Positions 32,650 to 43,095 of a DNA stretch of 64,000 nucleotides are shown here, piece by piece (positions within the stretch are counted from its first letter, which is position 1; the number at the start of each line of letters is the position of its first letter). The stretch spans positions 1,116,001-1,180,000 of the forward strand of contig OZ345361.1 in the NCBI GenBank assembly GCA_977006965.1, in the 5' to 3' direction. The stretch is from Phymatolithon calcareum (Eukaryota; Rhodophyta; Florideophyceae; Hapalidiales). The notes beneath the pieces were generated by a model. That model was given only the letters and a program-made list of their open reading frames with translations, was not told the origin of the DNA and did no database searches. A program made the position numbers and the translations under genes.

Positions 32650-33130
32650 TCAGCACAGTTTATCGTGGTCTGAGCTCGAGGTTGTGAAGCGCACGATGTC
32701 ATGCAGGCCCTTCAACTCGTGATCTCTGATCTCGCGCAGCTCCAGAGGGTCGGGGAGAATGGGCTCTGCAGGTCTGCGTACCAATATCGGGGGAACGAAA
32801 TTTGCACCTTTGAACGTAGTGTTTTCACCGTGCAGAAACACAAGAAGGAATTACTTACCCTCTTCCGCACACCAGTCGCTGTCTCCGGTGATACGGCAAG
32901 TAAGGAGTATATTTTGTCCCGTGTAGTTTATTCCAAAACTTGTTTCATGGATAACATCACAAAACGCACCACAGCAACGCAAAGCTGCAAAAGCACTGAG
33001 CACGACTTCTTCCTTATCGTCTGCATTCACTGCGACGATTTTGAAATGATGCTACAGTAAAACATGGTGGTGCTCCAAGTATACAAAATGAAAAACCAAA
33101 TTGTCTTTCACAAAAATAAGCTTTCTTACG
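32650..33130 (-). CDS. Unknown multi-exon gene, 5' end unresolved
   Basis: Three stretches join in phase with good splice sites. The first ends ...EKVWSPFLISG at 33130. A 78-nt intron follows (33129-33052, GTAAGA...TTTTACTGTAG). Then comes 33051-32859 (HHFKIVAVNADDKEEVVLSA ... ITGDSDWCAEE). A 51-nt intron (32858-32808, GTAAGT...TTCAAAG) precedes 32807-32650 (GANFVPPILVRRPAEPILP ... stop TGA). The product is not recognised. The reading frame of the first piece runs back to within a few bases of the HMG-CoA lyase stop at 33192 without an ATG. Its start must therefore lie in another exon, or in the lyase gene by alternative splicing, or my first exon is wrong. Confidence 0.5.
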
Positions 33131-33191
33131 CCCGATATCAAAAAGGGCGACCACACCTTCTCGACGTCGAATTGAAGATTACAATAAAAAG

Positions 33192-34340
33192 TTAAGCATT
33201 ATCGGTGAATGCTCCGCCGTCCACCTTGGTCCCACAAATCGTCGCCTGTGCTACACGCGAACTTGTCGATCGCCCAAGCTGTGTGCAAATCCGTTGACCA
33301 ATTTCAACAAGACGACTGAAATCGACGTCCCCAATATCGATCTTCATGCCCTGCAACATGTACACCAGGTCCTCCGTAGCCAAATTGCCCGCTGCTCCAG
33401 GTGCATATGGACATCCGCCCAATCCAGCAATACTCGAATCCACAACACTGACACCAACGCTCATCGCAGCAAGCACATTTGCCAGCGCCGTTCCACGCGT
33501 GTCATGGCAGTGAATTGCAAGCGCACTGACAGGGATGCCAGTTTTGAGCACGGCATGGATCATATCCACAATCGATTTAGGATTACCGACTCCGATCGTA
33601 TCGCCCAGTGAAATCTCGTAACATCCAAGCTCGTAAAGCGCATGCGCGACCCGCGCAACCTCGTCAGGATGCACGGTACCCTGATAAGGACATCCGACAA
33701 CACAGGAGACGTAACCACGGACACGAACTCTGTTTCGCTTTGCAGTTCCAATGACCTCTGTGAATCGTTGCAACGACTCCTCAATCGAACAGTTAATATT
33801 CCGCTGAGAAAACTTCTCTGTCGCCGATGCAAATACCGCGATCTCCTCCGCACCGCTCGCGAGTGCCGCGGAAAGCCCGCGCATGTTCGGCACCAGCACG
33901 GGATAAGATACACCGGATCGTTTCTGTACGGCGCGCATAACCTCCTCGGCATCGGCTAACTGCGGGACCCATTTCGGACTGACAAATCCGGTCACTTCGA
34001 CGGAACGTAACCCCGCATCAACCAGGTCGTGAATTAACGCCACCTTCACGGCGGCAGGTACGGGATTTTTCTCGTTTTGTAAACCGTCGCGCGCACCGAC
34101 TTCGACGATGCGCACGCGGGACGGCATGCGTGGTCGCGGCGGCCTGGCGGGAATGGATAGACCGCGCGTTATCGCACGGCTGGCCGTTGTGAGAAGGGCG
34201 GTGCGCGGCATGGTGGTGGCATTGGGATTGGGGGAGTTGGGAGGTGAGGTTCCGCGTGCTGTGTCGGGGTTCGCACCCATTGACGACGAGGCCAGGCGGG
34301 TGGTGAACCGCGCCCTGGTTTCACGTTGTGGTGACGGCAA
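33192..34340 (-). CDS. HMGCL: Hydroxymethylglutaryl-CoA lyase, mitochondrial
   Basis: Splits 3-hydroxy-3-methylglutaryl-CoA into acetyl-CoA and acetoacetate, the last step of leucine breakdown. 382 codons from the first Met. MPRTALLTTASRAITRGLSI at residue 44 (start 34211) would make a typical Arg-rich mitochondrial presequence and may be the true start. TIM-barrel motifs: VGARDGLQNE (81-90), ISLGDTIGVGNPKSI, the metal-binding HCHDTRGTALAN and the glycine/cysteine loop GLGGCPYAPGAAGNLATED holding the active-site Cys. The protein ends FTDNA, with no peroxisomal signal. No introns. A short-intron gene follows only tens of bases downstream on the same strand. Confidence 0.94.
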   Translation of the reverse strand: MPSPQRETRARFTTRLASSSMGANPDTARGTSPPNSPNPNATTMPRTALLTTASRAITRGLSIPARPPRPRMPSRVRIVEVGARDGLQNEKNPVPAAVKVALIHDLVDAGLRSVEVTGFVSPKWVPQLADAEEVMRAVQKRSGVSYPVLVPNMRGLSAALASGAEEIAVFASATEKFSQRNINCSIEESLQRFTEVIGTAKRNRVRVRGYVSCVVGCPYQGTVHPDEVARVAHALYELGCYEISLGDTIGVGNPKSIVDMIHAVLKTGIPVSALAIHCHDTRGTALANVLAAMSVGVSVVDSSIAGLGGCPYAPGAAGNLATEDLVYMLQGMKIDIGDVDFSRLVEIGQRICTQLGRSTSSRVAQATICGTKVDGGAFTDNA

Positions 34341-35567
34341 GTAAATGTGCTGTTTCGCAGCTGCTCGAAGGCGTGGCAGGTAATTAGCTTCTTGAATTGG
34401 TGCTGAAAGGTGTACCCGTACTGTAAGTGCGAATGCTGTTGGACAATTTATTGTCCAACCTACTGTAGAGTCGTGTTCCTAATAATTTTTTGGTAATTTA
34501 GAAGCAGCTCCCCTAATTGGACGGGCAAGATGTTGTGTTATTAGAAAATTCCTGCGTCATCCTTGGAGGACGAATTAGCAAGTCGGCTATGGAGCTGATT
34601 TTTCCTCTTAGAAAAACAAAATTGGTTTTCGGCGGGCAGATCTTGTGTGTGGTGACGAACCTCGAGGTGATAAATGATGGTTTTGGTGTCCATTCTTTAA
34701 GAATATCCGTCCATTGCTTTCCCAAACAGATCACTTACTATCAGAACCATTGTTCTGAGTTTTTAAAAAGGAAAGATGTCTTCAGACTCTGCTGACCAAT
34801 AGAACACATATTACCACTATGTTGTGGGCTTCGCTCTGTTATTAACGCTTGGGGAGATGGTATCATTCACTGGTTTGGAAAGAAGCTGCGCGACCACTTT
34901 TTACTACTGTAGAAGCATTCTCGCTTGCGGCGTTCTAGGTTGCTCAACAAGTAAATGAATTGTCTGGGGCCTTGGGTTCATTGCCATATTTTTTTAAAGA
35001 ATAAGAGTATTTAAGTTGAAACTGTTCTCGAAGGAATGCGACTCTTGCAAAAAATTACAACTTCCGCCTGCTTCTGGGTCGAAGAGACGCCAACCTGACT
35101 CCCAAAGTGCCAATCGAGAGTTTAGATGCGTGCGAAGACGGCAATACTTCGAATTTTCAATCTAAATATGCTCAAAACCGTAGTGCACGTGCATCGATGC
35201 TCTGAGTGGTCCTTCCAATTGTCGCCAGTCGCTCTATTGCTCGTACTTAGCCTTTGTATCATACAGCTGCTGTTTTTGAACGATAATCAGTCCCATTTTG
35301 GCGCCAAAACTGTATCATATATGCCACCCAGCCAGGGACGAACAATTTACCGCCAGCTCCTCAAACCCTCCTCGTCATCCTCACCAACGCAACCGGCTGG
35401 AAGCTCCTCTGGGTCTTCCGAACTGTCTACCACCCTCACGCGAAACACCCATTTTTCTTGCTTCGTGCACTTCAGTCAGACTTTCGATATTCGTGTGTTA
35501 GGCGAGTGTTTAACGACGGCGAAATCGAAACCACGATTGCTTCAAACCCAACAACTGTTTCATCACG
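34341..35567. other. Divergent intergenic region HMGCL / ASF1
   Basis: 1.2 kb holding both promoters. A 22-bp hairpin GTTGGACAATTTATTGTCCAAC lies at 34438-34459. A 92-codon frame at 34517-34795 has no recognised homology and is not called. The ASF1 side is pyrimidine-rich, as expected for a 5' untranslated region. Confidence 0.45.
34438..34459. repeat. 9-bp-arm perfect hairpin
   Basis: GTTGGACAA, four bases, then TTGTCCAAC. Confidence 0.75.
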
Positions 35568-36275
35568 ATGGCTGCTGTTGACATTTTCGACGTCAAAGTG
35601 CTCGATAATCCTGCGCCGTACACTAACCCGCTCCAGTTTGAGATTACCTACGAGGTTCGGGAACCGCTAAAGGAAGGTATGTTCCGTTCTTCTCTAATTG
35701 CGTCTGCGAACGTCTCAGATTTCAAAATGCTGCAGTGTGAAGTGGTACTGACGCTTGCTTATCTTTGTCTCGTGTCTTGTCATTTGAACGTGCGTCTGAA
35801 ATTGTCAGACATTGAATGGAAAGTCATTTATGTAGGTTCAGCAGAAGACCAGACTAGGGACCAGGAGCTTGACGCCGTTCTTCTGCCTGCCAGCAATCCA
35901 GGAAAATTTATGTTCGTACTCCAGGTCGATGCACCCAATCCAAAGCTAATTCCGGACGCCGATGTTGCTGGTGTAACAATTGTCCTCCTCACCTGTGCCT
36001 ACAAACAGGCCGAATTTATCCGTGTCGGCTACTACGTCAGTAATGAGTATCCCACGCCGGAAATGAATGAGAATCCACCACAGCGTCCTGTTATCGACCA
36101 GATAACACGAAAAATTGCGGCGCATGAACCACGAGTCACGAAATTTCCGCACAAGTTCGATTTTGACCAACCTCCCGGGACTGTCCCTGTACAATCCGAC
36201 GCAGAAATGACCACCGAACCGGGTCCTCTTGCGTCAAATGGGGTCCCCGAACCCCCGTTGAGTACGACGTCCTAG
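35568..36275 (+). CDS. ASF1: Histone chaperone ASF1, one intron
   Basis: Binds H3-H4 dimers and hands them to CAF-1 or HIRA during replication-coupled and independent nucleosome assembly; nuclear. Exon 1 is 35568-35676 (FDVKVLDNPAPYTNPLQFEI ... EPLKE). A 132-nt intron (35677-35808, GTATGT...TTGTCAG) follows. Exon 2 is 35809-36275 (DIEWKVIYVGSAEDQ ...). Splicing gives the exact family junction and a 191-aa protein. The core covers residues 1-155, with the conserved VLQVDAPNPKLIPDADVAGV, EFIRVGYYVSNEY and NENPPQRP segments, then a short acidic/Pro-rich tail. The intron is a multiple of three and has no stop, so an unspliced frame also looks open and would insert 44 foreign residues. Confidence 0.95.
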   Translation: MAAVDIFDVKVLDNPAPYTNPLQFEITYEVREPLKEGMFRSSLIASANVSDFKMLQCEVVLTLAYLCLVSCHLNVRLKLSDIEWKVIYVGSAEDQTRDQELDAVLLPASNPGKFMFVLQVDAPNPKLIPDADVAGVTIVLLTCAYKQAEFIRVGYYVSNEYPTPEMNENPPQRPVIDQITRKIAAHEPRVTKFPHKFDFDQPPGTVPVQSDAEMTTEPGPLASNGVPEPPLSTTS

Positions 36276-36722
36276 TTTTCTATAGACCATTTGGCTGGAC
36301 TGGCTTTGATTGCTAAAGCTGGGAACGTTGGCAGGTTTATCAATAGAATTGTTTATACTATTTCCTTCCGCTTTGTAAAAGATTTTCCACTACAGTGACT
36401 GTTATTCTACAGGACTGAAGCCCTTTGAGAGACGTGGCCTTTCAACCAGCACCCTATCGAGTTGATCGGTTTGAGCTGTGTAAGCAGTGAGAGAGCTTAC
36501 AGATTCTCGGTACGACGTCGAGTCTCTTATATCATATCACGCAGGATCTCTCTTGATGAACCAACGAACAAACTGAAATATGTCCCGCCGTCAAATTGTA
36601 CCCCGCACGCGCCCATAAAGAAGATAAGAGCTTCATCGTCCACGTTCTGACGATTGCAAGGAGGGGCCGCTTCGGAAGCATTGCGGTCGTCGCAGTGCCT
36701 CTTTGGCAATTCAGGTGCCAAA
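36276..36722. other. Intergenic ASF1 / SRP40
   Basis: About 450 bp on the same strand; no gene seen. It contains the SRP40 promoter. A frame continuous with the SRP40 N-terminus begins at 36654, so translation might start there instead of 36723. Confidence 0.45.
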
Positions 36723-39006
36723 ATGGTGTCAAAGTCGACAACCACGAATGCTCCTGCCAATGAACCTCTGGATGCAGTTTTCTTTTTCAAGGCCTTGCAG
36801 TCGGCCCTTGTGGATGCTGGCTTCAAAAAATCTGCAGCTGCGCTTGTGTCTGATTCGAAGAAGGTGAGTCCATCCGATTCACCTGTTTTCAATGTGCGGG
36901 CAAAATTACAATCCAGAGCAGTGTCTGACTTCTCGTTAATTCAATTTAATATTTTGCGAACAGACGCCAACAGGGCCGTCTATTCTGTATGAGAAGCTTC
37001 GCAGCATTGTGAAAGATCTCTCGGATGCTAAATCGAAGCGTTCTGATAGTGACAGCTCTACTGATGGTGACAGTTCTTCTGAAGACGACGGTCCTTCGAA
37101 AACCAAGAGTGCTGCTCGAAGTGATAGTTCCTCGTCGGAAAGCTCATCATCAGAGGAAAGCGATGTCCCTGCAAAAACTACAGACAAAAAGCTTGCGGTG
37201 ACTCCTAGTGAACGTAAGACAAAGTCTGGGGAAGACATCGCAAAACCTGCCGTCGAAAGCTCGAGCTCGGAAGAGGATGAAACCTCTGTTAAGTCGAAGG
37301 ACAAAATGGTTGTTGATTCCAGTAGCAGTTCCTCCGACAGTTCCAGCGAGGACGAGCCCGCTGCACGAAAGGCGAACGGCATTCCAAAGAAGATTAATGG
37401 TCCCAGTAATGCATCTGCGGATGACAGCTCGAGCAGTTCAGACTCAAGCTCATCCAGTTCCAGCGATGATAGCGAGGAAGAGCCCGTCAAGCCGAAAGCA
37501 AACGGCACCCCAAAGAAGTTGAATGTTTCCAACAAGAAGCCAAGCGCTGATGACAGCTCCAGTAGCTCGGATTCGAGCTCATCCAGTTCCAGTGACGATA
37601 GCGAGGAAGAGCCCGTCACGCCGAAAGCAAACGACACCCCAAAGAAGTTGAATGCTTTCAACAAGAAGCCAAGCGCTGATGAAAGCTCCAGTAGCTCGGA
37701 TTCGAGCTCATCCAGTTCCAGCGATGAGAGCGAGGAAGAGCCCCTAAAACCGAAAGCAAACAATACCCCAAAGAAACTAAATGTTTCCACCAAGAAGCCA
37801 AGCGCTGATGACAGCTCCAGTAGCTCGGATTCGAGCTCATCCAGTTCCAGCGATGAGAACGGGGAAGAGGTCGTCAAGCCGAGAGCAAACGACACGCCAA
37901 AGCAGTTGAATGGCTCCACCAAGAAGTCAAGCGCTGATGACAGCTCCAGTAGCTCGGATTCGAGCTCATCCAGTTCCAGCGATGAGAGCGGGGAAGAACT
38001 CGTCAAGCCGAAAGCAAACGACACCCCAAAGAAGTTGAATGCTTCCAGCAAGAAGCCAAGCGCTGATGACAGCTCCAGTAGTTCGGACTCCAGTTCATCC
38101 AGTGATGCAATGGATGTGGATACGAAGCAGGCCAAGAGCAAAGTCGCTAAACCTGCAAATGGTCATAGCAAGAAGAATCCTGCTGATGAAAGTTCTGACG
38201 ATTCAAGCAGTGATTCCAGAAGCGCTACCGACAGTTCTGATGGCGACAGCAGTTCTAGCTCGAGCGATTCTGGTTCCAGCGACGACAATGACGCGCCTTC
38301 TCGCCCTGGTTTAGGCAGCAAGAAAAGAACGCCCGCCGCGAAGGGAAGCACACCAAAGGCGAATGGTGTAGCTCTGAAAAAGGATGCGGAAAGCTGCAGT
38401 GACAGTTCGGACTCAAGTGACAGCGATAGTGAAGCTGATGCTCGACCTGGTCTTGGTAGCAAGAAGAAGGAGTTGGCTGACAGGAAAGATAATTCGAGAG
38501 CTAAGGAGGAGGACGAATGTTCCAGCGACGAATCGAGCTCAAGTGAGGGTGAAACTGTTACCCGACCCGGTCTGGGGGGCAGCAACAAGAGGGCCAAAAC
38601 TGAGGGCTCGAAGGCTGAAGACACCCCCGCCAAGAAGCAAAGTACTTCTGACGAGCCTGCCTCTCCTTCCGTGGAACCGGCCCAATTTCTTTCCGAGCGA
38701 AAGCCGCAACCCTCCAAGGTGGGAAATCGTAAACGTCGCAGGAGCGACGGTTTTGAAGTTGAGAGAATCGAGCGCAAACCGTTCCAGCGTGTCAAAGTGG
38801 ATGAAGTGGTCTACAGGGATGACAGACTGCGCGATAACAGATTCCAGACGAAGAATGATACATATGGACTGAAGGCGCACAAGGATCTTGTTGTGACAAG
38901 AGGGAAAGGGTTTAGAAAGGAAAAGACAAAGAAAAAGCGTCAGAATCATCATGGTGGCACTATTAACTACGCTGTAAGCTCTATCAAATTCGAAGATTCT
39001 GAATAA
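36723..39006 (+). CDS. Nopp140/SRP40-like nucleolar phosphoprotein, one intron
   Basis: A nucleolar chaperone of snoRNPs and RNA polymerase I. Exon 1 is 36723-36863 (DAVFFFKALQSALVDAGFKK, LisH-like start). The intron is 36864-36963 (GTGAGT...GCGAACAG, 100 nt). Exon 2 begins TPTGPSILYEKLRSIVKDL, giving about 727 aa. The middle is alternating acidic serine tracts and basic Lys/Pro linkers, including near-identical 43-residue repeats at about 37411-38070, the hallmark of CK2-phosphorylated Nopp140. Later repeats carry an RPGLGSKK motif. The C-terminal SRP40 domain is clear: RKPFQRVKVDEVVY, then DNRFQTKNDTYG and GKGFRKEKTKKKRQ. Confidence 0.92.
37411..38070 (+). repeat. Coding tandem repeats inside SRP40 (129-bp unit)
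   Basis: Successive units start at the same codon 129 bp apart (for example 37540 and 37669; KKPSADDSSSSSDSSSSSSS). Between units the linker PKANDTPKKLN varies slightly. There are about five copies with high nucleotide identity, implying recent expansion or homogenisation. Confidence 0.8.
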
Positions 39007-39151
39007 TTATCTTGTTTTTATTCAGTGTATGGTTGTGGTTATATGGTAGTACCTGAGGACCTTTGGTGTGGGGGAAAGGAATAGTACAGCAATGGTAAGG
39101 CCCTTTGATTTCAGTACGCAGTAATAAAAATTGATATATTGAAACATAATG
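39007..39151. other. Convergent spacer SRP40 / Patched-like gene
   Basis: 145 bp between converging stops. It includes a copy of the dispersed word ATGGTAGTACCTGAGG at 39043-39058. Confidence 0.5.
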
Positions 39152-41935
39152 TTAGACGATGGTCGACGTTGTGTTGCTTGGTTCAAAATCGTCACTAGAG
39201 TCCTTCGGTGGCACAAGGCCTCCGCCTGTCAAATCGGCGACAAGCTGCTCTTCGGCATTCTCCTTTTCTTCTTCAGAAGAATAAAAGCTGGGAGGTCCAA
39301 TCAATGACAGGAGCAAGGGGCTGAAAATAAGCCCGTGTGCAACTCCGAGGAGAATAATTTCGAGGAAGCCTAGGAAAAGCACATTGAAGACGTAGGATTT
39401 TGCAAACGCAAGCACGATGATAGCCAAAAATGTTGAAAATGCAGCGTAGAACACTGGCGGTCCGAGAGAGCCCAGAGCCTTCACGGTCCGCTCATTGCGA
39501 GTTCCAACCTGCTCCAAAAATGACCGAGCTACGTGAACGACATAGTCCACAGCAATTCCAGTGGCAATTACAATCGTAATGACGGACACACTGCTGATGT
39601 TGACACCGGTGAAGAATGTGAACCCAAGAACATCAATGATAGTCATGGCAACAACCACCAAGCAAATTAATGCAACAAGTGGATGACCGACGAGCTGAAA
39701 GCAAACAACAGCAACAGCAAGACTGGCAAGTCCAAGAGAAAGTCCAATTTCCTTCGGTAGAGCCTGGTACTGTTCGGTAAAAGTGTCCAGGAACGTGAAA
39801 GTAAAGGCTTTTGGATTGCCCTTTGAGTCCTTCCCGAATCCGACAGAGTCAGCGGCCTTTCGGATGCTGAGAAGTGCATCAATTTCTTCGGAATTTGAGC
39901 CAGTGTACACCTTCCTCGCATCGAACACGTAAGAATTGAAGGTGCTATCTTGTGTGAAATTGAAATAGCCCTTGTACCGTGCCCCAGAACTGTTCAGGAA
40001 AGAGTTCAAACTAGCATAGAACGTCGTTGGCGGGATCACATCTCTGCCATTAATGTTCTTTGCCTCACGGAACTTGACAAGCCAGCAATCCACTGAGCCC
40101 TTCTCGATGTACTTGTTTTTGGCGATGACGCCTGTCTCCGGGTGACACAGTTCGATGTACTTGCGTTGATTCTCCGCGGTAGAAATATCAGTTTCTGAAA
40201 GATAGATAGGAGCGCTAACTCCAGTCTTGAAGTTGGCGTCGACGACTTGCTGATATTCCAACTGATCGGAGCCACTCGGATAGAAGAACGCGAAATCGAA
40301 CTTCAGATACAGCTGGGTGCATCCCCAGATTGAGACACCGAAGAGACCAAGGAATAATGCGATGAGCACAATGCGCACATACTTGTGTATGATCAGAGGA
40401 CCATAAGTGTTCTGGAAAAAGCGGGTAAACCCACCAGGAGGCTTCTTGAACCAGTTCAATTCCTTAACCTCCGCCACCGGTGGGAAGCAAGGGCAACAAT
40501 CACGTCTCTTTGCATTTTGTCGGCGAGTGTCGAGCGTCAAGGCAGCAGTGTAGAACGTGATGGTGAAAATCCAATCAAAAGCAACGCCAATGGCCGCCCA
40601 GATCGCAAAGAAACGCAAAGCGGGGAGTCGACTGATAGCACCAAGAAGAAACACGATAATGTTGGTGATACTGGTGACAGTGATAGCACTACCCGCATTG
40701 CTGAGTGCCAATGCAACACGAGTGCGCACAGGTTTGTCCTTGAATTTTTCGCTCTGATTGAGTTCATCCAAAGCTCTTGTGACGACGAATACATCGTCAA
40801 CCCCGATACCGATAATAAGGAGCGGGAGCACCTGATGCACGGGACCGAAGAACATGCCGAGTGCAGATCCGATACCGAATGTGGCGCCCAGAGAGAGACC
40901 TGCGTTTAACAGACAGACCAGTCCGAGTATCTGCCGTGAACGAATGGCATGGAAATCACCCAAGTAAAGGACGACGTACACAGTGAGCAGCACGAAGCCT
41001 ACGGAAAAGAGAGGTAAATCTCCGGAGAGAGCACCGGAAAGTGCCTCGATCTGAGAGTAGGTGCTCTGCACATACCAAGTCACAAGCGTTTTTCCGAATC
41101 TGTCTTGATTATCAAGTAGTGCGATGGTCCAAGCCTTTTCCAATTCATAATTGGCCTCATCCACTTCTTCACCGTTTTCGACGACCGGGTTACTCTCAGA
41201 CACTTGTGTGTACCGCAACGCTTTGACGGAGAAGGAGGAACCAGAACCTGAAATATCACCGAGAATATCCTTTTGGATCAGTGGTGCGCCAGAAGCAGAG
41301 ACAAACGGACCATTTTCAAGCTTCTGTCGGACCTCGTCGTTGGTGAGATCCTTAATTCCCTGACGAACGGTAGCAAGGAAGGAAACATTCCCAGAAGGCT
41401 CCCTTACGGTGTTGCTGGCGTTGTAGAAGAGATCGAAAGCCGAGAACGTTGTGCAAATTGTATTGCCAGCCCTGTCAAACGTCTTGGCACATGCATTCGC
41501 ATAGGTGACATTCCGACCTTCCACAACGGGACCGATGACTTTGTACCCTGCCTCCGCAACGTCGACCATTTCAAGCATGGCAGCCCTGGATGCAATGTTG
41601 GGTTCATTCTTCCCTGTGAACACAATGGTGGAGACACGGAAATCTTGACCGAACTTCGTGTTAACAAAATCGAGATTGTCTAACGCGACAGTGTTTTCCG
41701 GAACCCACAGCTTGTCTGAGCGTGACTCGGAACGGAAGCGGAGCATGCCGATGAGACAGAGTAGTGTGACAAGCACGGTGGCGAGAATGGTGGCAATGGG
41801 ACGGCCGGCAACGAAGTAAGCGATACGGAAGAAGAATTTGCGCATGCCATTGTCAACGGCAGTGGTGAAGCGGTAGAGGAAGCCCCTGCGGACTGTCGTC
41901 TCCTCGCTGCCGGTATCCATGGGAGGATACACCAA
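39152..41935 (-). CDS. Patched/NPC1-type RND membrane transporter
   Basis: 927 aa, intronless. Layout of the eukaryotic RND (Patched-domain) family: a first transmembrane helix (ATILATVLVTLLCLIGM, residues about 52-68), a large lumenal domain to about residue 300, and five helices forming the sterol-sensing domain. That domain holds the conserved GIGVDDVFVVTRALDEL (GxxxDD) in its fourth helix. A second helix (VLIALFLGLFGVSIWGC) and lumenal domain follow, then five more helices with GIAVDYVVHVARSFLEQ. The two Asp-containing helices form the proton/cation relay. Likely a lipid or sterol transporter of an internal or plasma membrane; the substrate is unknown. Shorter than NPC1 and without the N-terminal Cys-rich cholesterol domain, hence closest to patched-domain-containing proteins. 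Confidence 0.88.
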   Translation of the reverse strand: MVYPPMDTGSEETTVRRGFLYRFTTAVDNGMRKFFFRIAYFVAGRPIATILATVLVTLLCLIGMLRFRSESRSDKLWVPENTVALDNLDFVNTKFGQDFRVSTIVFTGKNEPNIASRAAMLEMVDVAEAGYKVIGPVVEGRNVTYANACAKTFDRAGNTICTTFSAFDLFYNASNTVREPSGNVSFLATVRQGIKDLTNDEVRQKLENGPFVSASGAPLIQKDILGDISGSGSSFSVKALRYTQVSESNPVVENGEEVDEANYELEKAWTIALLDNQDRFGKTLVTWYVQSTYSQIEALSGALSGDLPLFSVGFVLLTVYVVLYLGDFHAIRSRQILGLVCLLNAGLSLGATFGIGSALGMFFGPVHQVLPLLIIGIGVDDVFVVTRALDELNQSEKFKDKPVRTRVALALSNAGSAITVTSITNIIVFLLGAISRLPALRFFAIWAAIGVAFDWIFTITFYTAALTLDTRRQNAKRRDCCPCFPPVAEVKELNWFKKPPGGFTRFFQNTYGPLIIHKYVRIVLIALFLGLFGVSIWGCTQLYLKFDFAFFYPSGSDQLEYQQVVDANFKTGVSAPIYLSETDISTAENQRKYIELCHPETGVIAKNKYIEKGSVDCWLVKFREAKNINGRDVIPPTTFYASLNSFLNSSGARYKGYFNFTQDSTFNSYVFDARKVYTGSNSEEIDALLSIRKAADSVGFGKDSKGNPKAFTFTFLDTFTEQYQALPKEIGLSLGLASLAVAVVCFQLVGHPLVALICLVVVAMTIIDVLGFTFFTGVNISSVSVITIVIATGIAVDYVVHVARSFLEQVGTRNERTVKALGSLGPPVFYAAFSTFLAIIVLAFAKSYVFNVLFLGFLEIILLGVAHGLIFSPLLLSLIGPPSFYSSEEEKENAEEQLVADLTGGGLVPPKDSSDDFEPSNTTSTIV

Positions 41936-42518
41936 GGTGGGTTTGGTGAAGGTGGACGCGATGAAAGGTGGAAACTGTGTGCAGGAGCAATGAATCCTGA
42001 GGACAATGGCCGAATAACTTAGGAAGGATCATATAAAGGGGTATAGAATGACATGCTTTTGACTGTCATAGGGGTCGGAGGACATCATGGAACGTCAAAA
42101 ACGGGAGGTGTTGTATACCAACGGTACAACGGCCATCTTGAGTGAAGTCATTGGGTCCAGGATATCCGTTGCATTGTTTTCAAATTTATTGGCAACGGGT
42201 CATGCTTGGCATGGAGGCATAGGCGACGGTTAAGATTTCTCATAGATTTTTTAAATTTAGTTGTTTTGCCACCCGAGTACAGTGTCATATTTATTACGCA
42301 ATGTCTTGAAAATGTAATGTGGATTGGCATCTCTCCTCGAGCGGTCGCTTCGGCCAACAGAGCGTGCGGAGATGTACAGTATCATAAATTTGCTCCGCTT
42401 TGCAGTATGATTTTCCACTTTGGAAAACGCTCCAGTTTTCAAATGCGAGGGACCGGCCCTTGGGCGTTCAACTCTTGATCTTTGCGGGCCAATCGCGGGG
42501 ATACATTGAACGGCGTAT

Positions 42519-42545
42519 TACCAGGGGAATGTTATTCCCCTGGTA
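42519..42545. repeat. 12-bp-arm perfect hairpin
   Basis: TACCAGGGGAAT, three bases, then its exact reverse complement. Confidence 0.85.
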
Positions 42546-42709
42546 TTACTTACCGACCGACGAGGTCATTAAGGCCCTATACAAAATTTGCGGACACGTC
42601 TGTTCTGCAAAAGTTGTTTGCTGGCCTTCCCGGAGCCAAGATGGAATTCAAGATTCTCATACAGCACTCAGTATCATAGGCAACCATCCAGTCGACTGGC
42701 TGATCATCT

Positions 42710-42793
42710 GTTCATGGTGTCAAAATGCACGCCCCGTTGCGGGGAATTTTATTGGCCATAATTTAACGAGGCGTGCATTTCGACATCATGAAC
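42710..42793. repeat. 84-bp inverted-repeat (MITE-like) element
   Basis: The left end GTTCATGGTGTCAAAATGCA matches the right end on the opposite strand over 24 bp with two mismatches, around a 36-bp centre. No target duplication was found. Confidence 0.7.
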
Positions 42794-43095
42794 AGTCAAT
42801 AACAAGGTAAAACACAAGAGGAAATGAATTCACGACCCCGCGAATCGCACCGTGTACTGAATTATGTGTACAGCTGTGGAAAAGGAGACGTATCATGGTT
42901 ACCCGCACGATAAAGTACTTGCCAGCACATGACTGCTGTCTTGAGACCAGTCAGAAGGTCGTCGCTGGAAAAATGGGTACACCGGATATGTTACTGATGT
43001 TATGGGAAGAATTGGGGACCCCAGGTAGTACCATAAAACCATGCATACACTGTATGTATGTTAGATGACTTGATTCAAGTATGCTTTTATGTCTC

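Noticed and set aside
34517-34795. 92-codon plus-strand frame upstream of ASF1
   Set aside because: Looks somewhat protein-like but is isolated, has no recognised family and lies in the divergent promoter region.
36936-38141. A 401-codon minus-strand frame rich in Ser/Leu/Glu
   Set aside because: It is the antisense of the SRP40 serine/acid repeats; the repeat structure keeps several frames open. The sense strand has the conserved C-terminal domain and introns.
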